In this document: piece after piece, positions 39,816 through 48,426 of the stretch | How positions within the stretch are numbered: position 1 is the stretch's first letter | Layout of the letters: each line of letters begins with the position of its first letter | Assembly (NCBI GenBank): GCA_020025515.1 | Contig: JAHHRZ010000014.1 | Coordinates: forward strand, 1 to 57,926 | Direction: 5' to 3' | Length of the DNA stretch: 57,926 nucleotides | Source: Oscillospiraceae bacterium | GTDB lineage: Bacteria; Bacillota; Clostridia; Oscillospirales; Oscillospiraceae | Notes under the pieces: generated by a model | What the model saw: the letters and a program-made list of their open reading frames with translations, nothing else | What the model was told of the DNA's origin: nothing | The model's database searches: none | Translations under genes and position numbers: made by a program

Positions 39816-41177
39816 TTATAAAAGGCAGGAACCGTCTCCGGCCTTTTTGGTCAAATGCCCGTTTTCAACAAACCCCATGTGTTCCAACCAGGTCTGGAAG
39901 GGCGCAATGGCCGTGAGGCCAAAGATTTCCCGCAAGGCAGCCGTTTCCCGGAACCCCGTGGTCTGATAGTTCAGCATGATATCATCGCCGTGGGGAATCC
40001 CCATGAAATAGTTGCATCCTGCGGCGGTGAGAAGGGTTGCCAGATTTTCGATATCGTTTTGATCGGCCTTCATGTGATTGGTATAACAGGCATCACATCC
40101 CATGGGAATCCCTAAGAGTTTTCCCATAAAATGATCTTCTAATCCGGCTCTTGTGACCTGTCGGGCATCGTACAGGTATTCAGGCCCAATGAAGCCCACC
40201 ACAGTATTGACCAGGAAAGGAGAGAAGTGCCGTGCAAAACCGTAGCATCGAGCCTCCATGGTAACCTGGTCTGTTCCGAAATGGGCGTCTGAGGACAGCT
40301 CCGAGCCCTGGCCCGTCTCAAAATACATCACATTTGGCCCCTCGGCGGTGCCTTGAGAAAGGGCCATTGCTTTTGCGTCCTCTATGGTCTGGGCAGAGAA
40401 ACCAAAGGCCTCATTGCCCTTCTGGCTGCCAGCAATGGACTGGAACACCAGATCCATGGGGGCACCCTTTTCCAACGCCGCCATCTGGGTGGTCACATGG
40501 GCCAGCACACAGGTCTGAGTGGGAATCTGCCAGCGCTCCTTCACCTCACGAAACCGCTCCAAAACCTCCTTCACTCTCTGGGCAGAGTCTGTGACAGGGT
40601 TCAGGCCAATCACCGCATCGCCTGCACCAAAGCTGAGGCCTTCCAATGTAGAGGCAAGAATTCCGTCTACATCGTCGGTGGTGTGGTTGGGCTGGAGACG
40701 GCAGGAAAGAGTTCCGGGAAGGCCGATGGTGGTGTTGCAGTGAGCCGTGACCCGGATTTTCTGCGCGGCATAAATGAGATCCAGATTGCTCATGAGTTTT
40801 GCAACGGCGGCCGCCATTTCCGGAGTCAGTCCCCGGCTGAGGCGGTGCAGATCTGCCTGTGTGGTGGTCTCGGAGAGGATATACTCCCGAAGCTGAGATA
40901 CGGTCCAGTTTGCGATTTTCTGATACTGGGGCTCATTAAGATCATCCATAATGATCCGGGTCACTTCGTCGCTTTCATAGGGAACGGCAGGATTTTCCCG
41001 CAGGTCTTTCAGAAGCAGATTGGATACAACGATCTTTGCAGCCACCCGCTCCTGCGCGGTTTCAGCGGCAAGCCCTGCCAGCTGATCGCCTGTTTTTTCT
41101 TCATTTGCCTTGGCTAAGGCGGTTTTCAGGTCAGGAAACGAGTAAGTTGTTCCCAACAGTCTGGTTTTTAATATCAT
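39816..41177 (-). CDS. eutB: Ethanolamine ammonia-lyase large subunit EutB
   Basis: This 453-residue TIM-barrel subunit carries the substrate site of the B12-dependent lyase. Conserved segments: TAHCNTTIGLPGTLSCRLQPNHTTDD, GAGDAVIGLNPVTDS, SIAGSQKGNEAFGF, YFETGQGSELSSDAHFG, and GIPHGDDIMLNYQTTGF. Length is normal and no key segment is missing. The ATG follows AAAGGAGCATCGCAA. It lies 18 bp before eutC and 20 bp after eutA. Confidence 0.97.
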   Translation of the reverse strand: MILKTRLLGTTYSFPDLKTALAKANEEKTGDQLAGLAAETAQERVAAKIVVSNLLLKDLRENPAVPYESDEVTRIIMDDLNEPQYQKIANWTVSQLREYILSETTTQADLHRLSRGLTPEMAAAVAKLMSNLDLIYAAQKIRVTAHCNTTIGLPGTLSCRLQPNHTTDDVDGILASTLEGLSFGAGDAVIGLNPVTDSAQRVKEVLERFREVKERWQIPTQTCVLAHVTTQMAALEKGAPMDLVFQSIAGSQKGNEAFGFSAQTIEDAKAMALSQGTAEGPNVMYFETGQGSELSSDAHFGTDQVTMEARCYGFARHFSPFLVNTVVGFIGPEYLYDARQVTRAGLEDHFMGKLLGIPMGCDACYTNHMKADQNDIENLATLLTAAGCNYFMGIPHGDDIMLNYQTTGFRETAALREIFGLTAIAPFQTWLEHMGFVENGHLTKKAGDGSCLL

Positions 41178-41197
41178 TTGCGATGCTCCTTTAATGG

Positions 41198-42568
41198 TTA
41201 TCCCAGTACCAGTGTTTTCTTAACTACGGGGAAGGCGGCTCCATGGGCCACCGGTGGCGCAATGTCCAAAAAACTTTCCGGGGTCAGCTCTAAGCCGTCC
41301 AGACATAGAAGAGGTCCACGGAGTCGTGAGGCCAAGGCATGGCCTAAAGCTTTTGCCATGTCATATCCCGTCACCACCACATGAGGCGCAGGGAGGGCCG
41401 TTAGAATATCTGCCAGTCGATCAGCCAGTGCTTGCAGACGATCATAGCTTGGACCGTTGAAGCCGGGAAGAAAGAGCGCAGCAGGGCTGTTGGGCCAGGG
41501 CCGTTTGAGGGACTCCACTGTGCTGCGGAGCATTTCCGAAGAAAACTCCTGCTCCTCAGAGGTGAGACACAGCACAGGCAGGGACTCCAGAGGAAATGCA
41601 ATCTCCCGGGCATAAACGGTGCTTCCAGAAAGCTGGGTGCTGTGGCAGCCCGCTCCAATGACGGTCGCCCGAATGGTTTCTGCCCCCAGACGGTAAGAGC
41701 CGGAACAGAGCCTGCTGTGTTTGATGGCTCTGCCCAGCATGGGGCCGATATCCCCGTAGATATAGAGGTTTTCCGGGGTGTTCTCAATGAGATCAGCAAC
41801 GCCCCCGGAAAAGGAAAGAATCACAGGGCCGGGCAGAGGAAACAGGCGGTTGGTAATGAGGCTGGGAGGAACAGGATTGTCGGAAAGACCTGCCGCAGAT
41901 TCCAGCGCATTCACCAGGACTGCAACAACGGCTTCCAGTCGGGAAGGGTCTGCCGCATCTCCCGGGCGAAGAGAAGAAAGAGAAGACAGAACAGGTGAGA
42001 CATAGGTGATGATCCCATGCTCCATCCGAATCAGGCGGCCTCCCACATTGAGGCAACCGGTTTTTGTAATCACACCATCTTCGGCCAGGGCTAAGTTGCT
42101 GGTTCCGCCTCCGATGTCCATATGCAGGACCGGAAGGGAACTTCCGGCGCTGTACAAATCCACCCCGGCGCCCTTGGCGGCCAGAATACTTTCCAGATCC
42201 GGTCCTGCCGTAGCCACCACAAAGTCTCCTGCAAATTTTTCCAAAGCATCCAGGACGGCTTTGGCATTTTCCTTTCGGGCCGTCTCTCCGGTGATGATGA
42301 TAGCACCGGTAGTGATTTCTTCGGGGACAATGTGGGCAGACTGGTATTCCTTCGCAACAATGGTTTCAATTCCAGCGGCGTCCAAAGTGGTTTCGGATAA
42401 CAAAGGGGTAAAATGGATGGGACTGCGATAAAGGATTTCCCGTTTTTTGATCTGCAGATCCGGCACACTGTAGGCATTGGCCTGATTTTCCACTGTGAGA
42501 CGGGAGACAATCAGCTGAGTGGTAGAAGTGCCTACATCAATGCCCACAGAAAGCATGGATTCACCCAT
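41198..42568 (-). CDS. eutA: Ethanolamine ammonia-lyase reactivating factor EutA
   Basis: This 456-residue ATPase of the actin/Hsp70 fold exchanges damaged cobalamin for adenosylcobalamin in EutBC. Nucleotide-binding motifs: SVGIDVGTSTTQLIVSRL at the start and VLHMDIGGGTSNLALAEDG in the middle. The family segment YGDIGPMLGRAIKHS is present, and the C-terminal part reads HVVVTGYDMAKALGHAL. The start at 42568 follows GAGGTGACCGCAG and overlaps the eutG end by 8 bp. Confidence 0.95.
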   Translation of the reverse strand: MGESMLSVGIDVGTSTTQLIVSRLTVENQANAYSVPDLQIKKREILYRSPIHFTPLLSETTLDAAGIETIVAKEYQSAHIVPEEITTGAIIITGETARKENAKAVLDALEKFAGDFVVATAGPDLESILAAKGAGVDLYSAGSSLPVLHMDIGGGTSNLALAEDGVITKTGCLNVGGRLIRMEHGIITYVSPVLSSLSSLRPGDAADPSRLEAVVAVLVNALESAAGLSDNPVPPSLITNRLFPLPGPVILSFSGGVADLIENTPENLYIYGDIGPMLGRAIKHSRLCSGSYRLGAETIRATVIGAGCHSTQLSGSTVYAREIAFPLESLPVLCLTSEEQEFSSEMLRSTVESLKRPWPNSPAALFLPGFNGPSYDRLQALADRLADILTALPAPHVVVTGYDMAKALGHALASRLRGPLLCLDGLELTPESFLDIAPPVAHGAAFPVVKKTLVLG

Positions 42569-43640
42569 CTGCGGTCACCTCTGACAACAGTTTTTCCAGC
42601 ATCTGAACAGTCGGCTGTATCGGATTGGTGGCACAGCAGGGGTCTGCCAGTGCGGCCTCTATAATAGAGCCACTGTGCTTTCTTACTTCCTCCGGAGAAA
42701 TACCTGCCTGCTCTAAGGTGGCAGGAAGCCCCAGCTCCCGGCGAAGCCGAATCAGGGAGGACCGCAGATTTCGGACACAGATGGCATCTGCCGAGCCTGC
42801 CAGGCCTGCGGCTCTTGCGGCTTGGGCGTATTTGTGTCCTGCCTCCCGTGCGTTACAGGTAATCACGCCGGGAAGCAAAATGGCATTCAATCTGCCGTGG
42901 GGGATATGAAACCGTCCCCCAAGACTGTGGGACAGCGCGTGGCAGATTCCCAGACCTGCCTGCGAAAAGGCCATGGCCGCCATGGTTGCGGCTTCGTGGA
43001 CAGGAAGACGGGCTGAAAGGTCCCCTCGGTAGGAAGAAGGGAGCAGCGTGAATGCGTTTGCAAAGGCATCCAGGGCCAAGGCGTCTGTAATGGCACCGGC
43101 CTTTGTGCCTGCCATAGCCTCCAGGGCGTGGGAAAGCACATCAAAACCTGTATCGGCAATGAGCCCCTTTGGAAGTTTGGTCAAAAGCTCGCTGTCCAGA
43201 ATTGCAATTTTGGGCCGAAGAGTCTCACTGATTATAGGATGTTTGATGCCCTTATAGGTGATAATGGAAAAGTCTGTGACCTCGGCACCGGAACCTGAGG
43301 TGGTGGGGATCGCCACCAGAGTACTGTTGGATTCTGAAAAATAGAGCATTGCTTTGGCGCAGTCCATGGGACTGCCTCCCCCTAAGGCCAGCACATAGTC
43401 TGGGGAGAAGGCTTTGATTTTTGCGGCGCCCCGGGCCACCAGCTCCAGACTTGGATCCGGTGTTACCTCATCAAACAGCTCCACCGTGGCCCCAGTCAGA
43501 GCCCCAATCTCCTGGGCCATGCCGTTGGAGGAAAAGAAGGAGTCCGTTACCAAAAGGACCCGCTGGGCCTTCAGGTCTGCAAGAGACCTCCGGGCACCCG
43601 GCCCTGTAATGATTCGGGTGGCACAAAGAAAGCTGTGCAA
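42561..43640 (-). CDS. eutG: Iron-type alcohol dehydrogenase EutG
   Basis: This 359-residue group III dehydrogenase reduces acetaldehyde to ethanol, recycling NADH to NAD+ for EutE. Motifs: the GGGSPMDCAKA dinucleotide site, IPTTSGSGAEVTDFSI, and metal histidines in DVLSHALEA and GICHALSHSLGGRFHIPHGRLNAILLPGV. It is the first gene of the eut operon. The start is TTG at 43640, eight bases after AAAGGGG; the next in-frame ATG is about 40 codons in and would remove conserved sequence. No obvious targeting helix is present. Confidence 0.92.
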   Translation of the reverse strand: MHSFLCATRIITGPGARRSLADLKAQRVLLVTDSFFSSNGMAQEIGALTGATVELFDEVTPDPSLELVARGAAKIKAFSPDYVLALGGGSPMDCAKAMLYFSESNSTLVAIPTTSGSGAEVTDFSIITYKGIKHPIISETLRPKIAILDSELLTKLPKGLIADTGFDVLSHALEAMAGTKAGAITDALALDAFANAFTLLPSSYRGDLSARLPVHEAATMAAMAFSQAGLGICHALSHSLGGRFHIPHGRLNAILLPGVITCNAREAGHKYAQAARAAGLAGSADAICVRNLRSSLIRLRRELGLPATLEQAGISPEEVRKHSGSIIEAALADPCCATNPIQPTVQMLEKLLSEVTADG

Positions 43641-43799
43641 TCTTACCGCCCCTTTCTTGTGGTTTGTCTTGCTCTAGTATTTCCTGAATTTGTGAAAATC
43701 ATGTGCCTAGTCTGGAATTCTTTTGAAAATACGGACCTTGACAGGAAACGGAAAATATGAAACAATAGAAAATACAAATTTCCCTGAGGTGAATGTGAA
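43641..43799. promoter_or_regulatory. Divergent control region between eutG and the CFI-box gene
   Basis: The 159-bp gap must hold the eut promoter, but no good sigma-A pair is visible on the minus strand. There is no room for, and no sign of, an adenosylcobalamin riboswitch or an EutV-type antiterminator hairpin pair. On the plus strand TTGACA (43738-43743) and AACAAT (43761-43766) with a 17-bp spacer fit the divergent gene. The region is distinctly AT-rich compared with the operon. Confidence 0.5.
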
Positions 43800-44732
43800 A
43801 TGGAGAAACATACAAAATCCGGTTTTTGCAGACATTGCGGCAACTATCTGGAAATTCCCGCTGAGCTCACGGAGTTTTCCTGCCTGTACTGCGGTGCACG
43901 AATGAAGGCGGAGGAACTGCAAAAGCAGGAGCGGGTAGATTGCCTGGAGGCCCAAGCTTCCCTGGAAAAGGTAAAAAAGGGCCTGCCTGAGGCAGTAACC
44001 GGATATTTGAATGTATTTCGCTATTTAAATGCCAAGTCATTTCCCAATCACTTCAGAAAGTACGTACAGGAAAACCGGGAGGTACTGGAGGCTCTGCCAC
44101 TGGCGGCCCAAGTGCCCGGCGCCCCCTTAGAGGAGCTGACAGAGGCTCTCATCAAAGCTTTGCAGGCATGGAGCCTCAGAGAAAAGAAGCCTGCCAGAAG
44201 TCGGGACAGCCTGCTGGACGATGCAAAAATCACCATTTGCCTTCTTTTGATCCCGGCACTTCGGTCTCTGGAAGATCCTGCCGGGGAAGCGTTCTGTCAG
44301 CTTCTGCATGAAAAGTGGATGGAAGCCTATCCAAAAAAAGTCTTCTCCCTCACCAGCTATGAAGCGATTATGAGCGGTTTCGAGAGCAGGAAACTCTGTT
44401 TCATCACCACGGCAGTCTGCCAAATTGCCAATAAGCCGGATGACTGCCCGGAACTGACTGCGTTTCGACAGTTCCGAGATATTTATATGAAAGAACACTG
44501 CCCGGATCTGATTCAGCAGTATTATGAGATCGCACCCGCCATTGTGACGGCCATTGATTACACGGATTGCCCTCAGCGGGTATATCCCCGGATTTGGGAA
44601 CGGTACCTTTCTTCCTGCTATGAGGATCTTCAAAACCGAAATTGGGAACGCTGTCTGGAGACCTATACCCAGATGGTTCGTGCGCTTTCCCGGAAATATT
44701 TTCCCGATATGGAAAAATCTCAGGTGCAGTGA
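43800..44732 (+). CDS. Zinc-ribbon protein with CFI-box C-terminal motif
   Basis: This 310-residue cytoplasmic protein is of unknown role. The N-terminus carries a zinc ribbon, CRHCGNYLEIPAEL then CLYCGARM (two CxxC pairs, about 10-35). The C-terminal half contains CFITTAVCQ, DDCPELTAFRQFRDIYM and IAPAIVTAID, the pattern described as the CFI-box C-terminal domain, found at the end of many unrelated Clostridia proteins. The middle is alpha-helical. It is divergent from the eut operon, but nothing in the sequence ties it to that pathway. GAGGTGAATGTGAA precedes the ATG. Confidence 0.75.
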   Translation: MEKHTKSGFCRHCGNYLEIPAELTEFSCLYCGARMKAEELQKQERVDCLEAQASLEKVKKGLPEAVTGYLNVFRYLNAKSFPNHFRKYVQENREVLEALPLAAQVPGAPLEELTEALIKALQAWSLREKKPARSRDSLLDDAKITICLLLIPALRSLEDPAGEAFCQLLHEKWMEAYPKKVFSLTSYEAIMSGFESRKLCFITTAVCQIANKPDDCPELTAFRQFRDIYMKEHCPDLIQQYYEIAPAIVTAIDYTDCPQRVYPRIWERYLSSCYEDLQNRNWERCLETYTQMVRALSRKYFPDMEKSQVQ

Positions 44733-44762
44733 GAAAATAAACATGGAAAAATGAAAAGAATG

Positions 44763-44771
44763 TGCTATAAT
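44763..44771 (+). promoter_or_regulatory. Extended -10 promoter of holB-ricT
   Basis: TGC followed by the perfect TATAAT (44766-44771) makes an extended -10 element. The matching -35 region (TGGAAA, 44744-44749, 16-bp spacer) is weak, as often seen with extended -10 promoters. Confidence 0.65.
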
Positions 44772-44803
44772 ATCATGTAGGATTTTATCAGCAGGAGGCA
44801 GGC

Positions 44804-45760
44804 ATGGAGTTTCCGGGATTTTTGGGCAACGAACAACTAAAGCACAATCTGTCGGCGGCGGTGGATCGTCAGCGAGCTGCCCACTTTTATTTGATTTCCG
44901 GCCCGGAAGGGTCCGGTAAACGGACGCTGGCCAGACTTTTGACTGCGGCGCTTTTGTGCAGAAGCCAGGGAGGAAAACCCTGCGGTGTGTGCAGCCAGTG
45001 CCGAAAGGCCCTGAGCAATCAGCACCCTGACCTCATTACCGTAGATGATACAGAGCACAAAAATATCCCTGTGAAACTGGTGCGCAGCGCCAGAGATGAT
45101 CTGTTTATTCGCCCCAACGAGGGGAATCGGAAAATCTATTATGTGCCGAGAGCTCAGAATTTGAATCTGGAAGGACAAAATGCCCTTCTGAAGGTGCTGG
45201 AAGAACCGCCTTCTTACGGGGTGTTTCTGCTTCTTACGGATAATCCCGATAAGCTGCTTCCAACCGTGCGTTCCAGATGTGTGGAGCTGAAGCTTCAGCC
45301 TCTGCCTGTGGCTGTTGTGGAACAGGAACTTCAAAAGGAGTTTCCGGATTCTACCCGGGAAACCCGGATGGCCGCTGCAAACCGAAGCGGCGGCTGGCTG
45401 GGTCAGGCCAAAATCCTGATGCAAGAGGGAGGCGGCTGGTATCCCCAGACCATAGAATTTGTGGAGAGCTATTGCAGCAAGAATCACCAGCGCCTTTTGC
45501 GGCTGTTGGTTCCCATGGAGAAAATGAAGCGGGAACAGGTGGCCCCTATTTTGAGCCAGTGGCGGGATCTCTTGTCCTCGGCGCTTACCTGCCGAGCAGG
45601 ACTGCCTCCCATGGACCCATACAGCAGACAGCTGGCCATGGGACGCACCTCCAGAGACCTGACTCAGGGGGTGGAGATCCTGCAAAAAAGTCTGGAATAT
45701 TTGCAGGGGAATCTTTCAGTGGGAGCGATCTGCGGAAATCTGGTTTGGCAGCTTCGGTAA
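44804..45760 (+). CDS. holB: DNA polymerase III delta-prime subunit
   Basis: This 318-residue clamp-loader subunit has the AAA+ nucleotide loop GPEGSGKRT (33-41), the zinc module C-x8-C-x2-C-x2-C (KPCGVCSQC region), NALLKVLEEPPSYGVFLLLTD, and the sensor/arginine-finger motif TVRSRC. It loads the beta clamp for PolC, which is also encoded in this window. The ATG follows GCAGGAGGCAGGC. An extended -10 (TGC TATAAT, 44763-44771) precedes the gene. ricT follows 53 bp on, the Bacillus order. Confidence 0.93.
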   Translation: MEFPGFLGNEQLKHNLSAAVDRQRAAHFYLISGPEGSGKRTLARLLTAALLCRSQGGKPCGVCSQCRKALSNQHPDLITVDDTEHKNIPVKLVRSARDDLFIRPNEGNRKIYYVPRAQNLNLEGQNALLKVLEEPPSYGVFLLLTDNPDKLLPTVRSRCVELKLQPLPVAVVEQELQKEFPDSTRETRMAAANRSGGWLGQAKILMQEGGGWYPQTIEFVESYCSKNHQRLLRLLVPMEKMKREQVAPILSQWRDLLSSALTCRAGLPPMDPYSRQLAMGRTSRDLTQGVEILQKSLEYLQGNLSVGAICGNLVWQLR

Positions 45761-45813
45761 TTGCCTGCTGTTCAGTCCATATGTGCGCCCTTTTGGGGCA
45801 GAAGGAGAATACC

Positions 45814-47397
45814 ATGAACGAAGAAAATCAAAACTCTCCGGTCATTGCCGGTGGACCTATGGCGCCGGATCAGAATACCCCGGTGGACGTGGTAGATGTC
45901 CAGTTTCGATCCGGCTCCAAGATATATTATTTCGACCCAGCAGAATTTGAGGTTCCTGCCGGTGCCCATGTGATCATTGAAACAGCCCGGGGCCCGGAAT
46001 ACGGCATTTGTACCGCCGGGAATCACCAGGTTCCGTTCCGGGATATTGTTCCGCCTCTGCGCAAGGTGATGCGCCTGGCTACGGAGAACGACAAACGGAC
46101 CTTGAGCGCCAATCGTGCCAAGGAGAAGCGGGCCTATGAGATTTGTCAGCAGAAGATTCAGGAGCACAACCTGGAAATGCAGCTGGTGTCTGCGGAATAT
46201 GCCTTTGACGGTAGCAAGATCCTTTTCTTTTTTACCGCTGACGACCGGGTTGACTTCCGGGAACTGGTAAAGAACCTAGCGGGGATCTTTCGTACCCGCA
46301 TTGAGTTGCGGCAGATCGGTGTCCGGGACAAGGCTAAGATGATTGGCGGTCTCGGAATCTGTGGCAGACCATTTTGCTGCTCTCAGTTTTTGGATGACTT
46401 CCAGCCCGTCTCGATCAAAATGGCAAAGACCCAGAACCTGAGCCTGAATCCCACAAAGATTTCCGGGACCTGCGGCAGACTGATGTGCTGCCTCAAATAT
46501 GAGCAGGAGGCTTATGAAGACCTGCTCAAAACCAGCCCCAAGGCAGACTCCTTTGTGGATACCCCAGATGGCCGTGGCACTGTGGTAGAGGTCAATCTCC
46601 TGCGGCAAAGTGTGAAGGTCCGTATGGAGGAGGAACCTGAAAATATCAATGTCTATCCCAACGCAGAGATCTGTGTTCTGCGAAACGGAAAGGCAAAGAA
46701 GAATGATCCTCCCATTCCGGCGGATCTTGCTCCCATTTCCGGAAATGGGAAACGGCCGAGGCCGGTTATGGCTGCGGAGGAACCCTCCATGCATCTGGAT
46801 CCCATTCGCTTCCGCTATCGTCCGGATGACATTGTAGAAGAGGAAGAGCAAGAATCGGTTCAGGAAACGCCCAAGGCCGAGGAGCAGCGCCGCAGAAAAA
46901 AGTCTGCGGAGCGGAAACCGGAGGAGCAGTCCCCCCGGGAGGAGTCTTCCAAGCAAGGGGAGGCCAGTCAGGAAACCAACGCCCCACAGGGAAAGCCGGA
47001 GCAGTCCCGCCGCCGAAATCGCCCCAAGCCTCAGAAACCCCAGCAGGCACAGGAAGAGGCAGCTGCCGAAGCAAACGAGCAGCCTAAGCCGCAAAACCGT
47101 CCCAATAAAGCCAGAGGGAGCCGGGGCCCCAAACCTCGACAAGAGGCAGAGGCAGGAAAGCCTGAAACAGAAAAAAATGGCACTGCCAGACCGCCCAGAC
47201 TGGAGCGGCCGAAGCAGGACAAATCCGCCAAACAGCCCCGCGGTGAAGGTAAGAAGCAGGAAGCAATGCCCAAACAGCCCAAAGCAGAGGGAGAGCAAAA
47301 TAATCGCCGTCCGCACGGCAATTACCGCCGACGCCCCAACCATCGCGCCAAGAAGCCACAGGATGGAGGCAATGCAGGGGGCAAGCAGGGAGAATAA
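45814..47397 (+). CDS. ricT: PSP1-domain protein RicT/YaaT with long disordered basic tail
   Basis: This 527-residue protein: residues about 25-290 are the RicT core, with the conserved cysteine motifs GGLGICGRPFCCSQFL and GTCGRLMCCLKYE that bind iron-sulfur clusters in the Y-complex (RicA-RicF-RicT) of Bacillus. That complex works with RNase Y in mRNA maturation and in Spo0A phosphorelay. Usual length is about 275-300. Here some 220 further residues follow, a low-complexity tail of Glu, Lys, Arg, Pro and Gln with arginine clusters such as RRRNRPKP and GNYRRRPNHRAKK. The ATG at 45814 follows AGAAGGAGAATACC. It is co-transcribed with holB. Confidence 0.92.
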   Translation: MNEENQNSPVIAGGPMAPDQNTPVDVVDVQFRSGSKIYYFDPAEFEVPAGAHVIIETARGPEYGICTAGNHQVPFRDIVPPLRKVMRLATENDKRTLSANRAKEKRAYEICQQKIQEHNLEMQLVSAEYAFDGSKILFFFTADDRVDFRELVKNLAGIFRTRIELRQIGVRDKAKMIGGLGICGRPFCCSQFLDDFQPVSIKMAKTQNLSLNPTKISGTCGRLMCCLKYEQEAYEDLLKTSPKADSFVDTPDGRGTVVEVNLLRQSVKVRMEEEPENINVYPNAEICVLRNGKAKKNDPPIPADLAPISGNGKRPRPVMAAEEPSMHLDPIRFRYRPDDIVEEEEQESVQETPKAEEQRRRKKSAERKPEEQSPREESSKQGEASQETNAPQGKPEQSRRRNRPKPQKPQQAQEEAAAEANEQPKPQNRPNKARGSRGPKPRQEAEAGKPETEKNGTARPPRLERPKQDKSAKQPRGEGKKQEAMPKQPKAEGEQNNRRPHGNYRRRPNHRAKKPQDGGNAGGKQGE

Positions 47398-47423
47398 GGC
47401 TGCATTTTGAAATAAATAAGAAA

Positions 47424-47469
47424 CAGGTGCTGTTTTCTGTTGTCAGTGGAAGACAGCACCTGCTTTTTT
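47424..47469 (+). terminator. Rho-independent terminator of holB-ricT
   Basis: CAGGTGCTGT (47424-47433) pairs with ACAGCACCTG (47453-47462), then CTTTTTT follows. It lies 26 bp after the ricT stop. Confidence 0.9.
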
Positions 47470-47497
47470 AGAGCGATATGTGGATTTTGGAGCGCAG

Positions 47498-47530
47498 ATA
47501 AAAACTCCGCCGGGTGAGATTCCGGCGGAG
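47498..47530 (-). terminator. Rho-independent terminator of ribU
   Basis: On the minus strand CTCCGCCGG (47530-47522) pairs with CCGGCGGAG (47513-47505), followed by TTTTTATC. It lies 14 bp past the ribU stop. Confidence 0.88.
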
Positions 47531-47544
47531 CTGAATCCAATATA

Positions 47545-48213
47545 TCAAATAATTCCCATATGGACCAGTATGAAGAGCACACAGCTGGCCACAAGGAGCA
47601 GTGCCAGAAGTACAACCTCCATACGCAGTTTTCCCCGGGATGCATTGGGATCTTCGTTCTGACTTACAAGACCCAACTTACGCAGACTGGTCACAATGGG
47701 CTTGTAGATCAAAAGAATGATGCCGGCGTTGATGGTTCCCTTCAGAAGATTGAAGGGAAGGAACACGGGAATCATCATTTGGGCAATGGCGGCTCTGGGA
47801 AGGCCCTCATACAGGGGGGTGATCAGATAGTTCCAGAGCATCATGACAATGGTGGCAAGCACAACACCCAGAGCAAGACCCAGAATGGCACCCTTGAGGG
47901 TGTGCTTTTTCTTATAGACAAAGGTGGCAGTACAGCCGAATGCACAGGTGGACAGGACGTTCATGATCATGCCGATCGGGCCGGTGACGCTAATGGTAAT
48001 CATTTCCACCAGGGACACCACAAGGGAAACTGCTATCACAGCAAGGGGCCCAAAGAGGAAACCGCCGATGGTGATAATTACATCTTTGGGTTCATACTTG
48101 AGAAAATCAGCAAATCCAAGGGGGATTCGGCAGACGGAGACCACAGCAAAGGCGATGGCACTAAGCATGGCCAGCATAACCAGTTCTTTGACGGACATTG
48201 TGCGAGACTTCAT
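47545..48213 (-). CDS. ribU: Riboflavin ECF transporter substrate-binding component RibU
   Basis: This 222-residue membrane protein has about six helices. As the S component it binds riboflavin outside the cell and works with a shared EcfT-EcfA-EcfA' energy module encoded elsewhere. The assignment rests on the hydrophobic pattern, KYEPKDVIITIGGFLFGPLAVIAVSLVVSLVEM (an ECF S motif region), and above all on the FMN riboswitch directly upstream. The ATG at 48213 follows TTGGAGGAATTATCT just past the attenuator. Confidence 0.9.
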   Translation of the reverse strand: MKSRTMSVKELVMLAMLSAIAFAVVSVCRIPLGFADFLKYEPKDVIITIGGFLFGPLAVIAVSLVVSLVEMITISVTGPIGMIMNVLSTCAFGCTATFVYKKKHTLKGAILGLALGVVLATIVMMLWNYLITPLYEGLPRAAIAQMMIPVFLPFNLLKGTINAGIILLIYKPIVTSLRKLGLVSQNEDPNASRGKLRMEVVLLALLLVASCVLFILVHMGII

Positions 48214-48230
48214 AGATAATTCCTCCAACG

Positions 48231-48263
48231 CAAAAAAATAAACCCGGAGAAAGATTCTCCGGG
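48231..48263 (-). terminator. Attenuator terminator of the FMN riboswitch
   Basis: On the minus strand CCCGGAGAA (48263-48255) pairs with TTCTCCGGG (48251-48243) around a 3-nt loop, followed by TTTATTTTTTTG (48242-48231). Its position between the aptamer and the ribU start shows control by premature termination when FMN is bound. Confidence 0.88.
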
Positions 48264-48290
48264 CAGCGAAAATACTCGCACTAAGTGTGC

Positions 48291-48408
48291 GTATCTTCTT
48301 CCATCCAGACTATACTGTCGGTGCTGGAGTTACACCAGCTCAACAGCTCCGTAGAGCCGCTCGCGGACTATACCGCCGGTCGGGAATTCCACCCTGCCCT
48401 GAAGAGTA
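48291..48408 (-). ncRNA. FMN riboswitch (RFN element)
   Basis: Read on the minus strand, the conserved RFN blocks appear in order: CTTCAGGGCAGGGTG, ATTCCCGACCGGCGGTA, GTCCGCGAGC, GTAACTCCAGCACCGACAGT and AGTCTGGATGGAAGAAGAT. These are the hallmark segments of the six-stem FMN aptamer. The attenuator hairpin follows, then ribU, so high FMN should switch off riboflavin import. Confidence 0.96.
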
Positions 48409-48426
48409 CGATTCAGTTGTAGTTCC

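Noticed and set aside
43692..43709. Sigma-54-like site (AGGCAC-N5-TTTCA) upstream of eutG
   Set aside because: The essential GC of the -12 element is missing (TTTC), and no sigma-54 activator is nearby.
43641..43799. Adenosylcobalamin riboswitch or EutV antiterminator before eutG
   Set aside because: The gap is only 159 bp, no B12-box or paired hairpins with the EutV signature were seen, and no terminator precedes eutG.
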